A stretch of DNA of 64,000 nucleotides from Halichondria panicea (lineage: Eukaryota; Porifera; Demospongiae; Suberitida; Halichondriidae): contig NC_087389.1 in the NCBI RefSeq assembly GCF_963675165.1, forward strand, positions 3,010,001 through 3,074,000, in the 5' to 3' direction. The notes under the pieces were generated by a model that saw nothing but the letters and a program-made list of their open reading frames with translations, had not been told where the DNA came from and searched no databases. This document shows positions 59,801 to 64,000 of this stretch, piece after piece. Both the position numbers and the translations under genes were made by a program. Position 1 is the first letter of the stretch. Each line of letters opens with the position of its first letter.

Positions 59801-61405
59801 CTGCAACCAGTATGCGCCTATTAGTTGATGTGCGCTTATTAACCAAGTGCGCTTATTAACCAGATTATATGGTAGTTGACATTCTTCACACACCTCAAAT
59901 TCAGGCCAATTGTGGCTCATTCCGGTTCCAAATGTGAGTGCATAAAATCGCAAGTCATCTTCAGGAGATATGTGTGATAATTCTGCCTCTTGCTGAGCAT
60001 AAACTGCAGGCACACTGCACAGAGTGATGTACATGTACATAATACTATATACATGAGAGAGAGAGAGAGAGAGAGAGAAAGTATTGAACAAAGCATAACC
60101 TTGCATCAGTGTATTCGGAAAGTAACGTGACTTCTTGCTTGGTAACTGACCAATCCGAGCGCCTGGAGCCACCAATGCCTCTAGGCAGCAATAATGTTAT
60201 GCCATATCATAATTATCATGATTATTCATCACGCGTTTCAGAGAGGAAGTCAAGTTACTTTCAGAATACATATAATGCAAGGCAAGGCTTCGTTGGATAC
60301 TCTCTCTTGTTTATTACATGTATGAACTCTTGATGTTATAGACACAATCAGCTCACTACATGTTGGTTTCATAACTGGGTGAATGTAGTTTGCTTTTAAT
60401 ATCAATGTCAATGAAGTTGTTTTGATAACAAGCTGACACATACTTTCCCAAATGTTACGTCTAACTAACATAGGCATAAGCTAGACTAGTTAGACTAGTC
60501 AAACATTATCCATGACCTACCCCAATTACTCAAACCATAACAGAGTTTAATACTGTACCGTGCATTTTTGCTAATATCCAGAGCATTCTTTAGCTTGTAT
60601 AGTGTTTTCTTGAAAAATTCCATTCGGACATGTTCAGCTTCTTGACACCGATCAAATTCTATTGTGAGGTCATCAATGTATCTGTAGACACACACAACAA
60701 TCACAAAATGCTGAATCTATTTATATCTACTTACCTCGGTTGGTAGCTCTGTAGATCTTGTAGCTTGGTCTTGTACTTTTCCAGTGCTCTGTCAAACACA
60801 CACTCAGCACGCTCACACTTGTCTCTAGTTTTAGCACATTGCTCTGGAGATACTTCGGAGCTTGTCTCAGCTATGTGGAGCTTATTCTGTAAGACTTCCA
60901 AATCATGAGCACTCTGAAAATATGTCTTCTTGGCACGATTTATCTTCTCCAATCTTTTAATCCACGGCTTCTGCCCAAGTGTAAAACTCTCTTCAGCTCT
61001 CTTGACTTCTTTCAAACCTCGAATCGACTTACGAAAAGTGTCTGCTTTCCACACCTGAACAGTATCAACAACCTCACGCTGTACCACTTTGCTCATAGCG
61101 TTGTGAATGTCTGCTACTTCTATGGCCTCCTTCAAGCTGGCTTTCCATCCACTTTCCAATGAGCCATACTCAGGACCGTTGCTAATAACGTCTTCCCACT
61201 TCTTTGACCATTGCTGCAGTCCTCGGGCATACTTCGCCTCAATATCTATTCTTTCTTGAGCCATTTTTGCAAGATCACTGCACAACCGAGCACCATTTTC
61301 TATTCTTTTAATGACTCTCCGAAAGTTTCCAATATCCCAGAAGCTGTCAGTGCTAGCTTCCAAGCTCACGATATCATCTTCGCTTTTGAATTTATCACTA
61401 TCCAT
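53838..61405 (-). CDS. PACSIN: PACSIN/syndapin (F-BAR and SH3 protein)
   Basis: PACSIN bends membranes through its F-BAR dimer and recruits dynamin and N-WASP by its SH3 domain during endocytosis. Six exons, 61405-60735, 60681-60559, 60014-59894, 59037-58952, 57828-57669 and 54068-53838, keep phase (2, 2, 0, 2, 0) and give 463 residues. The F-BAR domain fills about 10-305: SFWDIGNFRRVIKRIENGARLCSDL, then a conserved GPEYGSLESGWKA, QKPWIKRLEKINRAKK and GMSHNWPEFE. A Ser-rich linker with DEEEWMEPPL follows. The SH3 domain is at about 406-460 (MRAVYDYSGSEKEDISFKEGD, NGWAEG, YGYVPIGYLEPV). The linker lacks the NPF motifs of vertebrate PACSIN1/2, so EHD binding is not expected. Introns 4 and 5 hold many repeats. 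Vertebrate paralogue number cannot be assigned. Confidence 0.95.
54571..55200 (+). mobile_element. AACCCGAGGTGCGTGGGCGG element, full copy
   Basis: Runs from AACCCGAGGTGCGTGGGCGGCCACGGGTT to CAGCCGAGGGTTTGCAC. A duplicated start (CTGAGGCGCGCGTGGGCGGCCACGGGTT) follows at about 54,628. It lies in PACSIN intron 5. Confidence 0.65.
55473..55789. mobile_element. TAGTTGGGCGGAGCC element with perfect 9 bp duplication
   Basis: The ends TAGTTGGGCGGAGCCCGACC and GGTCAGGCTCCGCCCAACTA are inverted; CAGGCCTAC flanks both (55464-55472 and 55790-55798). The arms extend about 65 bp (GACGGGAGGTCGGGTTGCAA and its inverse). It shares its tip with 51894-52629 but not its interior. Confidence 0.92.
56371..56614. 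mobile_element. CCGTATAACGGAAAATG MITE
   Basis: Diverged copy of 43571-43809: GTGGGTGCAAATTTTTGCTATTTGGCTCC, CTCCCAGTTTTAATTTTCGTTAACTG and the end TTTTCCGCTGTACGG. TA is kept on the left and TC is on the right. Confidence 0.78.
58262..58349. repeat. 44 bp tandem duplication in PACSIN intron 4
   Basis: CGACTGGTAACATGACTATATAAT.ACC.GAAGCG.GCCCATAGT occurs twice. It directly precedes a partial AACCCGAGG-type repeat (58340-58650). Confidence 0.7.
59172..59390 (+). repeat. GCTTCGAGGCATAGCCGCACGAGG family repeat
   Basis: A further copy of the family at 49651 and 50467, with GTTCCAGCTGTAACTGCTCAACGGTTG and CTCAAGTTATGGCTAG. It lies in PACSIN intron 3. Confidence 0.65.
60056..60079. repeat. GA microsatellite
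   Basis: An almost uninterrupted (GA)n run in PACSIN intron 2, just upstream of exon 3. Confidence 0.85.
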
Positions 61406-61685
61406 GACCTGAGTAAAAACCGACGATAATAATTATTATGGCCTAGGCATTTAGCTAGCTAGCATTAGCTAGCCAATATATAGGCTTACCATAAGCTGTA
61501 GCTATGGCTACAGGGATAATTACGCAAAAAAGCACGCATGCCCAATACAACTATCAAATAACACGTGGTAATTGTGTACAGGGCCCTCTGTTGGAAGGTG
61601 AGTGAAATCCTATTGTCGTTATCTGTTGTAATCCTGCTGTTTGTGGACTAAAAATTACTGGCCTGATAAATATATGTATGTGTAG
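61406..61685. promoter_or_regulatory. Divergent promoter region of PACSIN and RPS10
   Basis: 280 bp separate the PACSIN start (minus) from the RPS10 start (plus). A 5' UTR intron of RPS10 is likely: CTGTTGGAAG|GTGAGTG at about 61,600 and GTATGTGTAG|ATG at 61,685, which would put the coding start at the first base of exon 2. Confidence 0.65.
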
Positions 61686-61829
61686 ATGTTGATTCCAAAG
61701 AAGAATAGGAAGCTAATATATGAGAACCTCTTCAAAGAAGGTGTCCTTGTTGCCAAGAAGGACTTCAATCTTCCTCAACATCCAGAAATCGATGCAGTAC
61801 CCAATCTCCAAGTCATCAAGGCCATGCAG
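61686..61829 (+). CDS. RPS10: 40S ribosomal protein S10 (eS10), first coding exon
   Basis: The exon gives [36 protein letters not shown] and [11 protein letters not shown], nearly the vertebrate eS10 N-terminus, which forms the winged-helix part on the small-subunit head. It ends in phase 0 at GCAG|GTGATT. The next exon, which should read like LKSRGYVKEQFAWRHFY, was not found before the window ends, so the intron is over 2 kb or carries insertions such as the element at 62036-63297. The preceding AG at 61684-61685 fits an upstream non-coding exon. Confidence 0.93.
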
Positions 61830-62035
61830 GTGATTAAACCTATTTTGTGTGCAAGTTTTATCACTCTTGCTGTGTGTGTCTGTACTAAACTAGGAAGACC
61901 ATTCACCGAGGTGCGTGGGCGGGTATGGGTTATACTGTCTATGTGTATTTTGAGTATCCACAGTGTTTACAGCCTCACCACAACAAATTAGAGCAGCAGG
62001 CTTGTAGGACACCAGATGTGGGTACACCCTAAACC

Positions 62036-63297
62036 ATAGATTGAATAGGGAGAGGGATTGGAAACGGAAGTAGCGCCACGTGACATTTTACATTGATTTT
62101 GTAGCATGGCACCAGAGAGCCTTTGATGCCAATCCGTGTTTACGGTTGCTCAACACGCGGGAAACAATGTTTCATGAATTATGATCACTACAAGAAATTC
62201 AGAGCCCCCCAAAAACTTTATTCTCATGTCCCCTAATGGTGAGCATCAGTTGGAAAAGTTTTGACTTTTGTGAAGATAGCTAGAGGTACAAAGCGTCTTT
62301 GAGATCTTTATGTACCTAGAATGCTTCTAATAATAGCTAAGACTGTGCAACCCATCGATCTCAAGTGTCAGTTTGAAGTGCAAGTTTTACAGTACTTTTC
62401 AAGTAGGTTGAATATCATTCCAAGTTGAATGTTGAAGTGAGTACTCGCACCACCAAACCACAAAGCTGATACAACTGTAGGTGGCTGTCACAGCCTGTCA
62501 GTGTGATGATGCCCATGCATGATACCGTAAACGTTGAAATTTTCGACGCATCAAAATTTCGCACTTTCTGCACTAGGCCCACAATTCTTAAATTTCGTGC
62601 ACATAAATTTTCGTCCGTTATATTAACGTAGGTGTGGCTACCACGTACACGTACACCCACGTATATATTTAATTTCGTGCGTTGAGTCCAAGGACGAAAA
62701 AAACGAAATTAAACACCTGTCGAAAATTTCAACGTTTACGGTAATACACAGCACTGACTACATGTGTGGGTGTTCATCTAGATGCATATTCAAATGACTT
62801 GAGGTGCAGAGTGTTGCTACACTACTTAAGCAAACCAAGTAAGAGAATTAATGTACATCAGCAAAAGTACTGTAAAAGAATAGAGCATTTGTTCGGGAGA
62901 AGTGGAGATGTCGAGCCAAAGGCATGCATGGTCCTCATCCTATGTTGAATCCGTAACAGTGCTACTGATACTCTTTGAAAATCTAGGCACTTACTTAGGA
63001 AAAGTTCAAGCAAAGATACATGTACACCTACATTTGTACATAATTATGAAGCTCGTGGGTAGATCATAATTATGATCAGCTTTGTTTTGTGGTTTAGTGG
63101 TGTTAGTACTCACTTTAACATTCAACTTTGAATAATTCAACCTACTTGAAAAGTACTGTAGTAGCTGACAGTCAAGGCAAGGTACTATCTAGCCTAGATT
63201 TTACTTTCAGATACACAGCCTCAATTACACCCCGGCGTAACGCGGATATAATTTGAGGTAACTTCCGTTTCCAATCCCTCTCCCTATTCAATCTATG
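62036..63297. mobile_element. ATAGATTGAATAGGGAGAGGGATTGG element
   Basis: The ends are inverted repeats of about 36 bp: left ATAGATTGAATAGGGAGAGG..., right the exact inverse ending ...TTCAATCTAT. CCTAAAC lies just outside both ends (62028-62034 and 63300-63306), a candidate 7 bp duplication. Same family as 39238-40013. It contains the nested MITE 62525-62740 and a short frame at 62766-62948 with no recognised match. Confidence 0.82.
62525..62740. mobile_element. CCGTAAACGTTGAAATTTTCG MITE, TA-flanked, nested
   Basis: The ends CCGTAAACGTTGAAATTTTCG and CGAAAATTTCAACGTTTACGG are perfect inverses; TA flanks both. It sits inside the larger element 62036-63297. Confidence 0.9.
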
Positions 63298-63430
63298 CCT
63301 AAACTAAGAACTGTCACTTTTGCTTATGTACTGTCAAACTAATGCTCCACCCCCTACTGGGGATAGGTGGGGATTAAACCAATCACGTGATGTAATCCCC
63401 CCACCTTTGGGCTGGTTGTTTGGTCTAATC

Positions 63431-64000
63431 ATAGATAGAGTAGAAGGGGATTGGCAACGGAAGTGGTGCACGTGATGTTGTACAGTGACGTCTATGTAGA
63501 GCTCAGAAACAATCTGTGTTTCGCTTTCTACCCCGGGTAAGTTTACCGGGAAACTTATTGAGTCTAATCATAGTCTATGCATGCGTCTCAAAGACCCCTC
63601 TAACACTAAAACAAATACCCCCTGATGGTGAGTATCATTTGGAAACGAAGAAAAGACAATCTTGATTGTCGTGAAGTAGCTAGTCTAACACAAAGCGATT
63701 TTTCATGCTTGTGTTAGTTTAGCTACAATGATATAGCTTGAGCTTGACTCTAGTCCGACTTTGTGAAGAGACATGAGAGGTGTAGAATAGGCGGGAGCTT
63801 CGGCGCCGGTGAAATACCACTAAGGTTGTGTCACTAAGTAGTATGCTGTGTCCCAAATGGCCACAAGTATTTGATGAAGTTGATGTTTAGCAGCAAAACT
63901 GCTCGTGGACTTTTTACTGACAGCAAAAACAATTCTCATTAATTACCGTATATGCTTGATCAGGAGCCGCGGCTACTAAATGTTCATTTTGCTGGAAGAG
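63431..64000. repeat. Left end of a further GGGATTGG element and a truncated CCGTATATGC MITE
   Basis: CATAGATAGAGTAGAAGGGGATTGGCAACGG at 63,431 is a left end whose partner lies outside the window. From 63,700 to 63,930 the text repeats 42,370-42,520 (CTACTATGATATAGCTAAGG..., GTGTCACTAAGTAGT). The MITE at 63,949 matches 26583-26978 and is cut by the window edge. Confidence 0.65.

Noticed and set aside
59723-60175. 150-codon minus-strand ORF around PACSIN exon 3
   Set aside because: Only 60014-59894 aligns with PACSIN; the rest is intron and a GA microsatellite.

Overview
The window is animal nuclear DNA: spliced genes with GT-AG introns, AATAAA signals, no operons, and unmistakable metazoan orthologues. 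A sponge is my best guess, from the mixture of roughly 50 bp introns with repeat-filled multi-kilobase introns, AT-rich intergenic DNA and a very high density of small inverted-repeat transposons. The species is an inference I cannot test here.

Gene order, left to right: SCYL2 (+, last three exons), LIPT1 (-, ten exons), a transposon carrying a broken RecQ-like helicase fragment (+), NFYA (-, five exons), a TIR element of 1,668 bp carrying a homeodomain-like plus PHD-finger gene (+), two tandem intronless Rabenosyn-like FYVE genes (+, +), a forkhead gene resembling FOXM (-, three exons), a cathepsin D-type aspartic protease (+, nine exons over 14 kb), ATP5IF1 (-, three exons), ETFRF1 (+, two exons), PACSIN/syndapin (-, six exons) and the first coding exon of RPS10 (+). 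I joined exons by hand from splice sites and reading phase. Every join in the conserved genes keeps frame; only the PHD gene needs a frameshift.

Neighbouring genes are mostly in alternating orientation. SCYL2/LIPT1, FYVE2/forkhead, CTSD/ATP5IF1 and ETFRF1/PACSIN are tail to tail. Forkhead/CTSD, ATP5IF1/ETFRF1 and PACSIN/RPS10 are head to head. The ATP5IF1/ETFRF1 pair has 103 bp between start codons and both products are mitochondrial. LIPT1, ATP5IF1 and ETFRF1 all belong to mitochondrial energy metabolism. SCYL2, the FYVE proteins and PACSIN belong to endocytic traffic. I see no sign that these are more than ordinary neighbours apart from the shared promoters.

The space between exons is dominated by mobile DNA. 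Four kinds can be defined from the sequence itself. First, TAG...CTA-ended inverted-repeat elements with 9 bp target duplications (nine copies; one holds the RecQ fragment, like a Pack-MULE). Second, TA-flanked MITEs whose ends resemble CCGTATA...TATACGG or the pogo-like CAGTAGAACCTCGATTATCCGG. Third, elements with GGGATTGG-type ends, two of which have 7 bp duplications. Fourth, the PHD-gene element with 58 bp TIRs and a TAA duplication, for which the window also contains the paralogous empty site. A 10 bp palindrome GCGCATGCGC (the core of the animal NRF1 site) recurs 14 times, mostly inside these repeats.
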